From positions 62,001 through 126,000 of the forward strand of contig NZ_NCSM01000018.1 of NCBI RefSeq assembly GCF_002224125.1: a stretch of 64,000 nucleotides of DNA, in the 5' to 3' direction. Under the pieces are notes generated by a model. The model did not search any database, was not told the origin of the DNA, and saw nothing but the letters and a program-made list of their open reading frames with translations. The stretch is from Streptomyces sp. NBS 14/10. Its GTDB lineage: Bacteria; Actinomycetota; Actinomycetes; Streptomycetales; Streptomycetaceae. Position 1 is the first letter of the stretch. Every line of letters begins with the position of its first letter. A program made the translations under genes and the position numbers. This document shows positions 16,921 to 26,404 of this stretch, piece by piece.

Positions 16921-19436
16921 GTGGTGGTGCGGGGGCGGGCCGGGCGGCCGGCGGACTCGGCGATGGCGACGAGGTCCTGGATGGAGCGGTACGAGCCGTA
17001 GGACGAGCCCGCCATACGGGAGATGGTCTCCTCCATCAGGGTGCCGCCCAGGTCGTTGGCGCCGGAGCGCAGCATCTCGGCCGCGCCCTCCGCGCCCAGC
17101 TTGACCCAGCTGGTCTGGATGTTGGGGATATGCGGGTGGAGCAGGATCCGGGCCATGGCGGTCACGGCGCGGTTGTCGCGGGCGGTGGGGCCGGGGCGGG
17201 CGATGCCGGCGAGGTAGACGGGGGCGTTGGTGTGGATGAAGGGGAGGGTCACGAACTCCGTGAAGCCGCCCGTCTCCTGCTGGATCCCGGCGAGCAGCCG
17301 CAGATGGCCCAGCCAGTGGCGGGGCTGGTCCACATGGCCGTACATCATCGTGGAGGAGGACCGGATGCCCACCTCATGGGCGGTCTTGATGACCTCGACC
17401 CAGGTGGCGGTGGGCAGCTTGCCCTTGGTGAGGATCCAGCGGACCTCGTCGTCAAGGATCTCGGCGGCGGTGCCGGGGATCGTGTCGAGACCGGCCTCGC
17501 GCGCGGCGGTCAGCCATTCGCGGATGGACAGGCCGGTGCGCGTCGCGCCGTTGACGACCTCCATCGGGGAGAAGGCGTGGACGTGCATGCCCGGCACGCG
17601 CTCCTTCACCGCCCGCGCGATGTCGAAGTAGGCGGTGCCGGGCAGGTCCGGGTGGATGCCGCCCTGCATGCACACCTCGACCGCGCCGACGTCCCACGCC
17701 TGCTGGGCGCGGTCGGCCACCTGGGACAGCGAGAGGGTGTAGGCGTCGGCGTCGGTGCGGCGCTGGGCGAAGGCGCAGAAGCGGCAGCCGGTGTAGCAGA
17801 CGTTGGTGAAGTTGATGTTGCGGGTGACGATGTACGTGACGTCGTCGCCGACCGTGGCGCGGCGCAGGTCGTCGGCGATCCGGCACAGCGCGTCCAGCGC
17901 CGGTCCTTCGGCGTGGAGGAGGGCCAGCGCCTCGGGGTCGGTCAGCCGGGTGGGGTCGTCGGCGGCGACGGCCAGGGCGGCGCGGACGTCCGCGTCGATA
18001 CGGGAGGGGGCCATTCCGGGCGCCGCCGCCTCGCGCAGCGCCTCCCAGTCGCCGTACACCTCGTCGAAGTCGTCGCGGCGGTCGCCGGTGCGGCCGTCGG
18101 TGTCGATGGTGCGGTGCAGATCGGTGCGGCCGGAGGCGGTGAAGCCCTCGTCGGGCTCCTGCCAGGGCAGGCCGACCGGAGCTGCGTCCTCGCGGGCCAG
18201 GCCGGTGGCCGGGTCGGCCAGGGCGCTGACGTGGGGCAGCAGCCGGGGGTCGAGCCAGGGCTCGCCGCGCTGTACGAACTCGGGGTACACCGCGAGCCGT
18301 TCGCGCAGCCGGAAGCCGGCGGCGGCCGAGTGCTCGGCGAGCTCGTCCACCTGCGGCCAGGGGCGCTCGGGGTTGACGTGGTCGATGGTGAGCGGGGAGA
18401 CGCCGCCCCAGTCGTCGATACCGGCGCCGGTGAGCCGTGTGTACTCCCCCTCGACCAGGTTCGGCGGCGCCTGGATGCAGGCGGCCGGGCCGAGGATATG
18501 GCGGGCGACGGCGACGGTGGCGACGAGGTCGTCAAGATCCGCGTCCGGCATACCGCGCATCGCCGTGTCCGGCTTGGCGCGGAAGTTCTGGATGATGACT
18601 TCCTGGATGCCGTGGTAGGCGCGCGCGACACGGCGCAGCGCGAACAGCGAGTCCGCGCGCTCCTCGTAGTTCTCCCCGATCCCGATCAGCAGCCCGCTGG
18701 TGAAGGGGACGGAGCTGCGCCCGGCGTCCTCCAGGACGCGCAGCCGCACGGCGGGCTCCTTGTCCGGGGAGCCGTAGTGCGGGCCGCCGGGCTCGCTCCA
18801 CAGCCGCTCGGCGGTGGTCTCCAGCATCATCCCCATGGAGGGGGCGACGGGCTTGAGCCGCTGGAAGTCCGTCCAGGTCATGGCGCCGGGGTTGAGATGC
18901 GGCAGCAGCCCGGTCTCCTCCAGGATGCGGATCGAGATGGCCCGTACGTACGCGATGGTGTCGTCGTAGCCCTCGGCCTCCAGCCACTCACGGGCCTCGG
19001 GCCAGCGGTCCTCGGGGCGGTCCCCGAGGGTGATGAGCGCTTCCTTGCAGCCCAGTTCGGCCCCGCGCCGGGCGATGGCGAGGACTTCGTCGGGGGACAT
19101 GAACATCCCGTGGCCGGCGCGGCGCAGCTTGCCGGGGACGGTGACGAAGGTGCAGTAGTGACACTTGTCCCGGCACAGACGGGTCAGCGGGATGAAGACG
19201 CTGCGCGAGTACGTGATGACCCCGGCGCGGCCCGCGGCCTCAAGACCCGCGTCACGGACCCGGGCCGCGGAGGCCGTCAGATCGGCGAGATCCGCCCCGC
19301 GCGCCTGGAGCAGCACGGCCGCCTCGGCGGCGTCCAGCGCCACGCCGTCGCGGGCGCGTTTGAGCGCGCGGCGCATGGCGTTGGGGGTGGGGGCAGCCTG
19401 GGCGGACGACTCGGATCCCTGCGCGCTCGTGGTCAT
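16833..19436 (-). CDS. fbiC: 7,8-didemethyl-8-hydroxy-5-deazariboflavin synthase (CofGH fusion)
   Basis: The 867-aa fusion of two radical-SAM enzymes builds the deazaflavin ring (F0) of coenzyme F420 from tyrosine and a ribityl-diaminouracil. The CofG half has its 4Fe-4S motif CRDKCHYC at 88-95, and the CofH half has CYTGCRFC at 547-554. Actinobacteria normally have this fused FbiC form. The start is ATG 19436 preceded by a close GGAG; TATGCT (19443-19448) ends six bases upstream, so a leaderless transcript is also possible. Several putative F420 users (LLM and Ddn-like enzymes) lie in the same window. Confidence 0.96.
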   Translation of the reverse strand: MTTSAQGSESSAQAAPTPNAMRRALKRARDGVALDAAEAAVLLQARGADLADLTASAARVRDAGLEAAGRAGVITYSRSVFIPLTRLCRDKCHYCTFVTVPGKLRRAGHGMFMSPDEVLAIARRGAELGCKEALITLGDRPEDRWPEAREWLEAEGYDDTIAYVRAISIRILEETGLLPHLNPGAMTWTDFQRLKPVAPSMGMMLETTAERLWSEPGGPHYGSPDKEPAVRLRVLEDAGRSSVPFTSGLLIGIGENYEERADSLFALRRVARAYHGIQEVIIQNFRAKPDTAMRGMPDADLDDLVATVAVARHILGPAACIQAPPNLVEGEYTRLTGAGIDDWGGVSPLTIDHVNPERPWPQVDELAEHSAAAGFRLRERLAVYPEFVQRGEPWLDPRLLPHVSALADPATGLAREDAAPVGLPWQEPDEGFTASGRTDLHRTIDTDGRTGDRRDDFDEVYGDWEALREAAAPGMAPSRIDADVRAALAVAADDPTRLTDPEALALLHAEGPALDALCRIADDLRRATVGDDVTYIVTRNINFTNVCYTGCRFCAFAQRRTDADAYTLSLSQVADRAQQAWDVGAVEVCMQGGIHPDLPGTAYFDIARAVKERVPGMHVHAFSPMEVVNGATRTGLSIREWLTAAREAGLDTIPGTAAEILDDEVRWILTKGKLPTATWVEVIKTAHEVGIRSSSTMMYGHVDQPRHWLGHLRLLAGIQQETGGFTEFVTLPFIHTNAPVYLAGIARPGPTARDNRAVTAMARILLHPHIPNIQTSWVKLGAEGAAEMLRSGANDLGGTLMEETISRMAGSSYGSYRSIQDLVAIAESAGRPARPRTTTYGEVPADRQAAALASDGHLPELLPVLGD

Positions 19437-19537
19437 TCTCCGAGCATACGAGGGGTATGTGACACCGCCAGACCGCCCCACAAGGTGGGCCCGGGGCGCG
19501 TGGACGGCCGCGCGCATGTTCCCTCACGGCCATAGAG

Positions 19538-19546
19538 TTATCCACA
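19538..19546 (+). other. Isolated perfect DnaA-box-like 9-mer
   Basis: TTATCCACA occurs between fbiC and the PHP gene. A second copy with identical flanks lies at 54664. No cluster of boxes is present, so this is not an origin. Confidence 0.4.
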
Positions 19547-19626
19547 GGCCTTTCCGTGCGCGTCACTCCCGCGTACAACGGTGTGAGCGCTGGTGACGGA
19601 CGCCACGACGGCCACAGGGGGCACTC

Positions 19627-21162
19627 ATGCAGCGACGCGACGTACTCAGACTCTCCGCCCTCGCGGGTGCGGCGGGCGTGCTGACACTCGATCCGGTGAC
19701 CTTCGCCCAGGCGGAGGAGCGCGACGGCGGCGAGGGCGCCGGCGGGGCCGGCAGCGAGCAGACGAAGGCGGTCACGGGCCATCTGCCCACCGGATCGCCC
19801 GACTTCGTCTATCTGCCGGTGGAAGTTCCGCGCGGTGTCCGCGAGATCGCCGTCTCGTACTCGTACGACAGGCCGACGGTCCCGGCCGGCACCCAGGGGA
19901 ACGCCTGCGACATCGGCATCTTCGACGAGCGCGGCACGGACCTCGGCGGGCGCGGCTTCCGCGGCTGGTCGGGCGGCGCCCGCACCGAGTTCGCGATCAG
20001 CGCCGAGCAGGCGACGCCCGCGTATCTGGCGGGGCCGGTGAAGCCGGGCACCTGGCATATCGTGCTCGGCCCCTACACGGTGGCTCCGCAGGGGCTCGAC
20101 TACAAGGTCACCGTCACGCTGCGGTTCGGCGAGCCGGGCGAGACGCCGAAGCCGGTTTATCCGCCGCAGCGGGCCAAGGGGCGCGGCCGGGCCTGGTACC
20201 GGGGCGACTCCCATCTGCACACGATCCACTCCGACGGCAAGCGCACCCCGGCCGAGGTGGCCGCCGCCGCCCGGGCCGCCGGGCTCGACTTCATCACCAC
20301 CACCGAGCACAACACCACGTCCTCGCATCCGGCCTGGGAGGGGCTGTGGGGCGATGACCTGCTGATCCTCACCGGCGAAGAGGTCACCACGCGCAATGGC
20401 CATGTGGTGGCCCTCGGCACCGACCCGGGCGTCTTCATCGACTGGCGCTACCGCGCCCGGGACAACGCCTTCGGGAAGTACGCCCGCAAGATCCGGCAGG
20501 CGGGCGGCCTGGTCATCCCGGCCCATCCGCACGGCACCTGCGTCGGCTGCAACTGGAAGTTCGGGTTCAACGACGCGGACGCGGTCGAGGTGTGGAACGC
20601 GGACTTCACCCCGGACGACGAGGTCACGGTGCAGGAGTGGGACAACACGCTGGTGGCCGCCGCCCGCGGTGACGGCCGCTGGCTCCCGGCCGTGGGCCAC
20701 AGCGACGCGCACCGTGAGCCCCAGGTCGTCGGATTGCCGCAGACGGTGGTGCTCGCCGACGATCTGTCGCGTACGGCGATCCAGGACGGCATACGGGCCG
20801 GGCGCTGCTGGATCGCGGAGTCGTCGGCGATCGACCTCTCCTTCGAGGTGGTCGGCGGCCGCGGGCAGCACGCGGGCATCGGCGAGCGGCTGAAGGTCGG
20901 CCGGCAGGACGAGGTGACGGTCCGGCTGAAGGTCTCCGGCGTCGGCTCGGGCTGCGCCATCCGGCTCATCACCGACCAGGGCCAGCTGTACGGCACGGCG
21001 ATCCCCGACTCCGGGTCCGGCACCGCGGAATGGCGCACGACGGCGTCCTACGCGGCGTATGTACGGGCCGAGGTGCGCCACGCCCCGGCGGACGGCGGAG
21101 CGTCCGGGGTACCGGGCCGGATGGCGGCGATGACGAACCCGATCTGGCTGGGCGAGCGGTAA
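19627..21162 (+). CDS. Tat-exported CehA/McbA-type PHP-domain metallohydrolase
   Basis: The 511-aa protein begins with a twin-arginine-like signal (RRDVLRLSALAGAAG), so it is probably exported folded. After a beta-rich N-terminal domain comes a PHP metal site: GDSHLHTIHSDG with His196 and His198, TTEHN near 227, AHPHG and GHSDAH. CehA/McbA proteins include carbamate hydrolases and phosphoesterases; here an extracellular phosphoesterase is the safer guess. The last 100 residues form another beta domain. ATG 19627 follows AGGGGGC. It seems monocistronic. Confidence 0.85.
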   Translation: MQRRDVLRLSALAGAAGVLTLDPVTFAQAEERDGGEGAGGAGSEQTKAVTGHLPTGSPDFVYLPVEVPRGVREIAVSYSYDRPTVPAGTQGNACDIGIFDERGTDLGGRGFRGWSGGARTEFAISAEQATPAYLAGPVKPGTWHIVLGPYTVAPQGLDYKVTVTLRFGEPGETPKPVYPPQRAKGRGRAWYRGDSHLHTIHSDGKRTPAEVAAAARAAGLDFITTTEHNTTSSHPAWEGLWGDDLLILTGEEVTTRNGHVVALGTDPGVFIDWRYRARDNAFGKYARKIRQAGGLVIPAHPHGTCVGCNWKFGFNDADAVEVWNADFTPDDEVTVQEWDNTLVAAARGDGRWLPAVGHSDAHREPQVVGLPQTVVLADDLSRTAIQDGIRAGRCWIAESSAIDLSFEVVGGRGQHAGIGERLKVGRQDEVTVRLKVSGVGSGCAIRLITDQGQLYGTAIPDSGSGTAEWRTTASYAAYVRAEVRHAPADGGASGVPGRMAAMTNPIWLGER

Positions 21163-21307
21163 CGGACCTCCGGAGCGGCGCCCGGGTGCCTCCATTGCGA
21201 TGCCCGGGTGCATCCGGGGCGGGCGTTGCCTTGGGAGCGGGCCGGGGGAACCGGGCACTGCCGCGCGGGTGCGGCTGACGCCGGGACTACCCCGGCCCGC
21301 CTCCGGG

Positions 21308-21486
21308 CTACGCCACGGGGGAACCGTTCCGGCGGCGCCGCACCACGATCACCGCACCCGCACCGGCCACCACGGCCAAGCCGGCGACAGCGGCGATCGT
21401 CGGCAGCGCCGAGGACGAACCGGTCGTGGCGAGGCTCCCGGTGGCCGAAGGGCTCGGGGTGGTCCCCCCTCTCGCGCGGCCGTCAC
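21308..21486 (-). pseudogene. Remnant of a sortase-anchored surface protein (LAxTG tail only)
   Basis: On the minus strand the translation ends SATGSLATTG, then a hydrophobic helix (LPTIAAVAGLAVVAGAG, VIVV) and RRRR before the stop. This is a textbook C-terminal sorting signal for Streptomyces class E sortases (LAxTG). No signal peptide, ribosome binding site or upstream body of such a protein exists; the frame runs straight into the 3' end of the SDR gene. It therefore appears to be the leftover end of a deleted surface-protein gene. Confidence 0.6.
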
Positions 21487-21489
21487 GCG

Positions 21490-22452
21490 TCAAGCGGGGC
21501 GGAGCGCCGCGCGGACGCGTCGGCCGCCGTCCACCACCAGGTCGGTGCCGGTGATCCAGGACGCCTCGTCCGAGACCAGCCAGCGGACCGCCCGTGCCAC
21601 GTCGTCCGGTTCGCCGATGCGGCCGAGGGGGAGCGCGGCGGCGAGGGCGGGTTCGTCGGCCTCCCAGACGAAGCGGGCCATCTCGGTGCGTACCAGGCCC
21701 GGGGAGACCGCGTTGACTCGGACGGACGGGGCCAGTTCGGCGGCGAGTTGGCGGGTGAGGCGGAGGAGGGCGGTCTTGCTCGCGCCGTAGGCGCCGACGC
21801 CGGGACCGACGCCGTGGGTGCCCTCGGTGCAGACGTTGACGATCACGCCGCCGTGGTCGCGCATCCAGCCGCGCCAGGCCGCCTGGGTCAGTCGGAGCGG
21901 GGCCTCCACGTTGACCGTGAAGGCCGTTCGCCAGACGAGCGGGTCCGCGTCCATCAGCGGGCCGAGCGGGGCGTTGGTGGCGGCGTTGTTGACCAGGATG
22001 TCGAGGCGGCCGAATGCGGAAAGGGCGCGGGATACCGCCTCGTCGAGGTGGGCCGGGTCCGCCACGTCGCCCGGGCACGCGATGGCTCGCGGGCCCAGGC
22101 GGCGTACGGCGTCGGCCAGCCCATCCGGGTCACGCGCCGTGACACACACCGCCGCCCCGGCCGCCGTCAACGCCTCCGCCACGGCGAGGCCGATGCCACG
22201 GGAGGCGCCCGTGACCAGGGCGGCACGACCCGCGAGGGCGGCACCGCCCGCGAGGTCGGCGGGCCTTGCGAGGTCGGCGGGCCCGCCCTCCGGCGTGGTA
22301 GCCCCTGCAGGGCCGCCGGGTCCACCGGCACTGCTGCCCGGCCCGCCCCCATCCGTACCGCCACCGGGCCCGCCGGTAGCGCTGCCCCGCCTGCCGGTGC
22401 TGTTGTCCGGCCCGCCCGAAGCGCCGCCCGGCACGCCCGAAGCGCTCACCAC
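21490..22452 (-). CDS. SDR-family oxidoreductase with Gly/Pro-rich N-terminal extension
   Basis: The 320-aa protein has an SDR core starting near residue 76: LVTGASRGIG, NNAATNAPLG, the catalytic Tyr222-x3-Lys226 in YGASK, and a VDGG ending. Ahead of it are about 75 low-complexity Gly/Ala/Pro residues that ordinary SDRs lack. GTG 22452 has AGAGGG seven bases upstream; GTG 22485 is an alternative. A spacer of 11-bp tandem repeats separates it from the upstream amidohydrolase gene, with which it probably shares a transcript. The substrate is unknown, but the operon begins at a catabolic-regulon operator. Confidence 0.78.
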   Translation of the reverse strand: MVSASGVPGGASGGPDNSTGRRGSATGGPGGGTDGGGPGSSAGGPGGPAGATTPEGGPADLARPADLAGGAALAGRAALVTGASRGIGLAVAEALTAAGAAVCVTARDPDGLADAVRRLGPRAIACPGDVADPAHLDEAVSRALSAFGRLDILVNNAATNAPLGPLMDADPLVWRTAFTVNVEAPLRLTQAAWRGWMRDHGGVIVNVCTEGTHGVGPGVGAYGASKTALLRLTRQLAAELAPSVRVNAVSPGLVRTEMARFVWEADEPALAAALPLGRIGEPDDVARAVRWLVSDEASWITGTDLVVDGGRRVRAALRPA

Positions 22453-22480
22453 CGCGTCACCCTCTCGCGCCCAGCTCGCG

Positions 22481-22533
22481 CTCACCTCACGCTCACCTCG
22501 TCGTACTCACCTCGTACTCACCTCGTACTCACC
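22481..22533. repeat. 11-bp tandem repeats between two operon genes
   Basis: CTCACCTCGTA-type units are repeated about four to five times, covering the end of the amidohydrolase gene, the spacer and the start region of the SDR. On the coding strand each unit reads GAGGTGAGTAC, containing both a Shine-Dalgarno-like GAGG and a GTG. Confidence 0.7.
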
Positions 22534-24257
22534 GTCTCCGTGTCGCGCCCCGACCGCAGCACCATGCCCGGGAGCGCCCCCGTGACCTGGTCGTCGCGGA
22601 TGGTCTCGACGCCGCCCACCCGTACGCTCACGACGCCGATCGCCCGTGAGTCCAGCCGTGGGCTGTCCCCCGGCAGGTCGTGCACCAGCTTCGCCTGGCC
22701 CGCGTCGATCCGTTCGGGGTCGAAGAGCACCAGATCCGCGTGGTAACCCTCGGCCACCCGGCCACGCTCCCGCAGGCCGAACAGCCGGGCCGGGTCGTCG
22801 GTGAGCATCCGCACCGCCCGCTCCAGGCCGACCAGCTTCCGTCCGCGCAGACAGTCCCCCAAGAAGCGGGTGGTGTACGGCGCGCCGCACATCCGGTCCA
22901 GGTGCGCCCCGGCGTCCGAGCCGCCGAGCAGCACATCCTCGTGCTCCCAGGTCTGCCGCCGCAGCTCCCAGCTGGCCGGGTCGTTGTCGGTCGGCATCGG
23001 CCACAGCACCGTACGGAGCTCGTCGGCGGCGCAGATCTCCACCAGGCAGCCGAAGGCGTCCGTCCCGCGCTCGGCGGCGATGTCCCGTACGACGCGCCCG
23101 GTCAGCCCGGCGTTGGCCGCGGAGTAGGTGTCGCCGATGACGTACCGCTCGAAGTTGGCCAGCCGCCGGAAGACCCCGGCCTCGGGGCTGTGCGCACGGC
23201 GCAGCATCTCTTCCCGTACGGCGGGGTCGCGGAGCCCCGCGATCCGCTCGGGGACCGGAAGCCCGAGGATGTCGCCCCACCCGGGGATGAGGTTGAGCGC
23301 GCAGAAGGTGCCCAGCGACATGTTCATGGGGGTGAGGATCGGCATGGTCAGCGCGACGATCCGGCCGCCCGCCTTACGGGCCCGCTCGCTCGCCTCCAAC
23401 TGCCGCGGCACCCGCTCCGGCACGGCGGCGTCGATCGTGAGGACGTTCCAGTTCAGCGGCCGCCCGGAGACCGTGGTCATCTCCACGAACAGATCGATCT
23501 CGTCGTCCGAGAACCGGTCGAGACAGCCCGCGACGATCGCCTCGATCTGCGTCCCCTCGTGTTCGCCGACCGCCCGCGACAGCGCGATCAGCTCCTCGGG
23601 CCGGGCGTGGCGGGAGGCCACCGGCTTGCGGTCGCCGTCCGAGTGGGTGGAGGACTGGGTGGTGGAGAGCCCCCAGGCGCCGGCGTCCATGGCCGCGTGG
23701 AGGAGCCGCAGCATCTCGTCCATCTGCGCGGCCGTGGGCTGCCCGCCGATCGCGTCGGGGCCCATCACATGGCGGCGCAGCGCGCAGTGCCCCACCATGA
23801 AGCCCGCGTTGACCGCGATCCGCCCGTCGAGCGCGTCCAGGTACTCGCCGAAGGTGTGCCAGTTCCATGGCGCGCCCTCCTCGAGCGCCACCAGCGACAT
23901 GCCCTCGACCTTGCTCATCATCCGCCGGGTGTAGTCGGCGTCCTCGGGCCGCTCCGGGTTGAGCGGCGCGAGCGTGAAGCCGCAGTTGCCGCCCGCGACG
24001 GTGGTCACACCGTGGTTCAGGGAGGGGGTGGCGTACGGGTCCCAGAACAGCTGCGCGTCGTAGTGCGTATGCGGATCGACGAACCCGGGCGCGAGCACGA
24101 GACCGGTCGCGTCCTCGACGCTCCGGGCCTGCTCGGTCACGGTGCCGGGCTCGGCGATGACCGCGATGCGCCCGTCCCGCAGGCCGACGTCGGCGACATG
24201 GGCGGGGGCGCCGGTGCCGTCCACGACGGTCGCGGCGCGTATGAGGTGGTCGAGCAC
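22518..24257 (-). CDS. N-acyl-D-amino-acid deacylase-type amidohydrolase
   Basis: The 579-aa amidohydrolase-superfamily protein has an N-terminal urease-like beta domain (LIRAATVVDGTG), the metal motif GFVDPHTHYD near 60, GGNCGFTLAPL, GHCALR, LGGSDAGAHLDRMCGAPYT near 440, and the returning beta strands. This pattern is that of D-aminoacylase/D-glutamate deacylase relatives, which hydrolyse N-acyl or cyclic amides. GTG 24257 follows GAAGGGA; codons further upstream fall inside a 16-bp repeat array. It is second in the operon started by the LLM gene at 25494. Confidence 0.87.
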   Translation of the reverse strand: MLDHLIRAATVVDGTGAPAHVADVGLRDGRIAVIAEPGTVTEQARSVEDATGLVLAPGFVDPHTHYDAQLFWDPYATPSLNHGVTTVAGGNCGFTLAPLNPERPEDADYTRRMMSKVEGMSLVALEEGAPWNWHTFGEYLDALDGRIAVNAGFMVGHCALRRHVMGPDAIGGQPTAAQMDEMLRLLHAAMDAGAWGLSTTQSSTHSDGDRKPVASRHARPEELIALSRAVGEHEGTQIEAIVAGCLDRFSDDEIDLFVEMTTVSGRPLNWNVLTIDAAVPERVPRQLEASERARKAGGRIVALTMPILTPMNMSLGTFCALNLIPGWGDILGLPVPERIAGLRDPAVREEMLRRAHSPEAGVFRRLANFERYVIGDTYSAANAGLTGRVVRDIAAERGTDAFGCLVEICAADELRTVLWPMPTDNDPASWELRRQTWEHEDVLLGGSDAGAHLDRMCGAPYTTRFLGDCLRGRKLVGLERAVRMLTDDPARLFGLRERGRVAEGYHADLVLFDPERIDAGQAKLVHDLPGDSPRLDSRAIGVVSVRVGGVETIRDDQVTGALPGMVLRSGRDTETVSTR

Positions 24258-24270
24258 GGTGGTTGTCCCT

Positions 24271-24366
24271 TCACGCTCGGTTCTGCTCACGCTCGGTTCT
24301 GCTCACGCTCGGTTCTGCTCACGCACGGTTCCGCTCACGCACGGTTCCGCTCACGCACGGTTCCGC
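24271..24366. repeat. Six 16-bp tandem repeats filling an intergenic spacer
   Basis: Three copies of TCACGCTCGGTTCTGC are followed by three of TCACGCACGGTTCCGC. They exactly fill the space between the LLM stop codon and the ribosome binding site of the amidohydrolase gene. The two-block arrangement implies stepwise duplication and likely length variation between strains. Confidence 0.9.
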
Positions 24367-25494
24367 TCAGTCGCGGGACGCCTGGCGGAAGCGGGTCGTA
24401 CGGTGCACCGGGTCGGTGTCGATCTTGGGGATGATGTGCTCGCCGATCAGCTTGATCGTGTTCATGGTGTCCTCGCTGCTGATCCCGATCGGCAGCCCGA
24501 AGGACAGCTGGTCCGCGCCCGCCTGCTCCCACCGCTTGCACTGCCGGAAGACCTCGTCCGGGTCACCGCAGATCATCAGCTCCTCGGCGATCAGCAGCTC
24601 GATGATCTCCTCGGTGTACTCCGGCAGCAGCTCGGGCCACTCCGGAATGCCCTCCGGCCGCGGGAAGGTGTCGTGGTAGCGGAAGAGCAGCGACTGCAGA
24701 TAGTTGAGCCCGCCGCCCACCGCGATCTCGACGGCCTTGGCGTGGGTCTCCGCGCAGATCGCCGTGGACGTCACCATCACGTTGTCGTTGACGAAGCCGC
24801 CGACCGGTTCGGCCTCCTTGACGGCGTTCTTGTACGAGTCGAGGACCCACTCCATGTCCGAGACCTTCTGGATGGAGAAGCCGAGCACGCCGAGCCCCTT
24901 CTTCCCCGCCATCGCGTACGAGGACGGCGACCCGGCCGCGTACCACATGGCCGGATGCGAGGCGCCGTACGGCTTCGGCAGCACCTTGCGGCGGGGCAGC
25001 GTCCAGTGCGTGCCCGTGAAGCCCTGGTACTCGTCCTGCAGCCACATCTTGGGGAACTCGGCGATCGTCTCTTCCCAGATCTCCTTGGTGTGGTTCATAT
25101 CGGTCACCCCCGGCAGGAACCCGAGGATTTCGTGGCTGCCCGCCCCGCGCCCCGAGCCGAACTCGAAGCGGCCGCCGGAGAGGTGGTCGAGCATGGCGAC
25201 CTTCTCGGCGACCTTGACGGGGTGGTTGACCTGGGGCAGCGGGTTGAAGATCCCGGAGCCCAGGTGGATCCGCTCGGTGGCGTGCGCGAGGTAGCCGAGG
25301 AAGACGTCGTTGGCCGACAGGTGGGAGTACTCCTCCAGGAAGTGGTGCTCGGAGGCCCACGCGTACTTGAAGCCCGACCGGTCCGCCTGGATGACGTACT
25401 CGGTCTCCTCGATCAATGCGTGGTGCTCTGCCTCCGGGTCGGCCTCCTGCCGACTCCTGGGCACATATCCCTGCACAAAGAGTCCGAATTCCAT
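24367..25494 (-). CDS. LLM-class flavin-dependent oxidoreductase
   Basis: The 375-aa luciferase-like monooxygenase is an (alpha/beta)8 barrel with MEFGLFVQGYVPRSR at the start, WASEHHFLEEYSHLS near 45, LDHLSGGRFEFGSGRG near 100 and a C-terminal helical cap. The SEHHF motif resembles FMN-dependent bacterial-luciferase and alkane/terpenoid monooxygenases more than F420 enzymes. It probably oxygenates a hydrophobic substrate with a separately supplied reduced flavin. It is first in the operon with the deacylase-like and SDR genes; a CTGAC-N5-GTCAG operator lies 38 bp upstream. Confidence 0.88.
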   Translation of the reverse strand: MEFGLFVQGYVPRSRQEADPEAEHHALIEETEYVIQADRSGFKYAWASEHHFLEEYSHLSANDVFLGYLAHATERIHLGSGIFNPLPQVNHPVKVAEKVAMLDHLSGGRFEFGSGRGAGSHEILGFLPGVTDMNHTKEIWEETIAEFPKMWLQDEYQGFTGTHWTLPRRKVLPKPYGASHPAMWYAAGSPSSYAMAGKKGLGVLGFSIQKVSDMEWVLDSYKNAVKEAEPVGGFVNDNVMVTSTAICAETHAKAVEIAVGGGLNYLQSLLFRYHDTFPRPEGIPEWPELLPEYTEEIIELLIAEELMICGDPDEVFRQCKRWEQAGADQLSFGLPIGISSEDTMNTIKLIGEHIIPKIDTDPVHRTTRFRQASRD

Positions 25495-25532
25495 GGAGGG
25501 TCACCGCCTCAGTGTTCTATCGTGCAGACTAT

Positions 25533-25547
25533 CTGACACCCCGTCAG
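25533..25547. promoter_or_regulatory. CTGAC-N5-GTCAG operator, site 3
   Basis: CTGACACCCCGTCAG is an exact match to the window-wide motif, 38 bp upstream of the minus-strand LLM start at 25494. It heads the LLM/deacylase/SDR operon. Confidence 0.75.
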
Positions 25548-25608
25548 ATTCTGATTGACTCTGACACCACGAGGTTTGACCGTCAAGGGCCGACCTATAG
25601 GCCCGTGC

Positions 25609-26391
25609 CTAAAAGACCGAGACCCCTGCCAGCCATCCGCCGTCCACGACGAACGGCTGACCGGTGATGTACGACGAGTCGTCCGAGGACAGGAACAGCG
25701 CCAGCCGGGCAACCTCCTCCGGCCGCCCGATCCGCCCCTGCGGCACCAGCTTCTTGTAGAGCTCATCCACCGCCGCCGACGCCTCGGCCAGGTCCGCCCC
25801 GGGGTCGAGCTGAGCGGGGTTGGTCATCGGAGTGTCGATCGCCCCGGGGCACATCGCGTTCACCCGGACCCCCTTGGGAGCCAGCTCCATCGCGGCCACC
25901 CGCGTCATCCCGACGACGGCGGCCTTGGTCGCGGCGTACGAGGTCAGGAACGCCATGCCGGACAGCGCCACATACGAGGCGGTGTTCACGATCGTCCCGC
26001 CGCCGGCCGCCTCCAGCTCCGGCGCCACCGTCCGCATCCCGAGGAACGCCCCGACCTGGTTGACCTGGACGACCGCCAGATACTCCGCCAGCGGGGTGGC
26101 GACCAGCTCGTTGAAGCGCAGGATGCCCGCGTTGTTGACCAGTCCGTCGACCTTGCCGAAGGAGTCCTTGGCGGCCGAGACGGCGGCGGCCCAGCCCTCC
26201 TCCCGCCCCACGTCCAGGTGGACGTACCGGGCCGCCTCCCCCAGCTCCTTCGCGAGTGCTTCGCCCTGCTCGTCCAGCACATCGCCGAGCAGCACCCGCG
26301 CGCCCTCGGCGACGAACAGCCGCGCCTCCTGCTCGCCCTGTCCGCGCGCCGCACCCGTGATGATGACGACCCGCCCGTCCAGCTTGCCCAT
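25609..26391 (-). CDS. SDR, 20-beta/3-alpha-hydroxysteroid dehydrogenase-like
   Basis: The 260-aa classical SDR has ITGAARGQG (11-19), LGDVLDEQGEALA (an NAD-type acidic Asp), NNAGI, Tyr152-x3-Lys156 in YAATK and VDGGW near the end. Its wording is close to the well-studied 3-alpha/20-beta-hydroxysteroid dehydrogenase of Streptomyces, so a hydroxysteroid or terpenoid alcohol is a reasonable substrate guess. ATG 26391 follows AGGAGG. It sits 13 bp after the stop of the LLM gene 27367-26405 and is clearly co-transcribed with it. Confidence 0.87.
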   Translation of the reverse strand: MGKLDGRVVIITGAARGQGEQEARLFVAEGARVLLGDVLDEQGEALAKELGEAARYVHLDVGREEGWAAAVSAAKDSFGKVDGLVNNAGILRFNELVATPLAEYLAVVQVNQVGAFLGMRTVAPELEAAGGGTIVNTASYVALSGMAFLTSYAATKAAVVGMTRVAAMELAPKGVRVNAMCPGAIDTPMTNPAQLDPGADLAEASAAVDELYKKLVPQGRIGRPEEVARLALFLSSDDSSYITGQPFVVDGGWLAGVSVF

Positions 26392-26404
26392 GTCTTCCTC
26401 CTGA

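Noticed and set aside
24271..24366. CRISPR array
   Set aside because: The repeat units are contiguous 16-bp minisatellite copies with no spacers and no cas genes.
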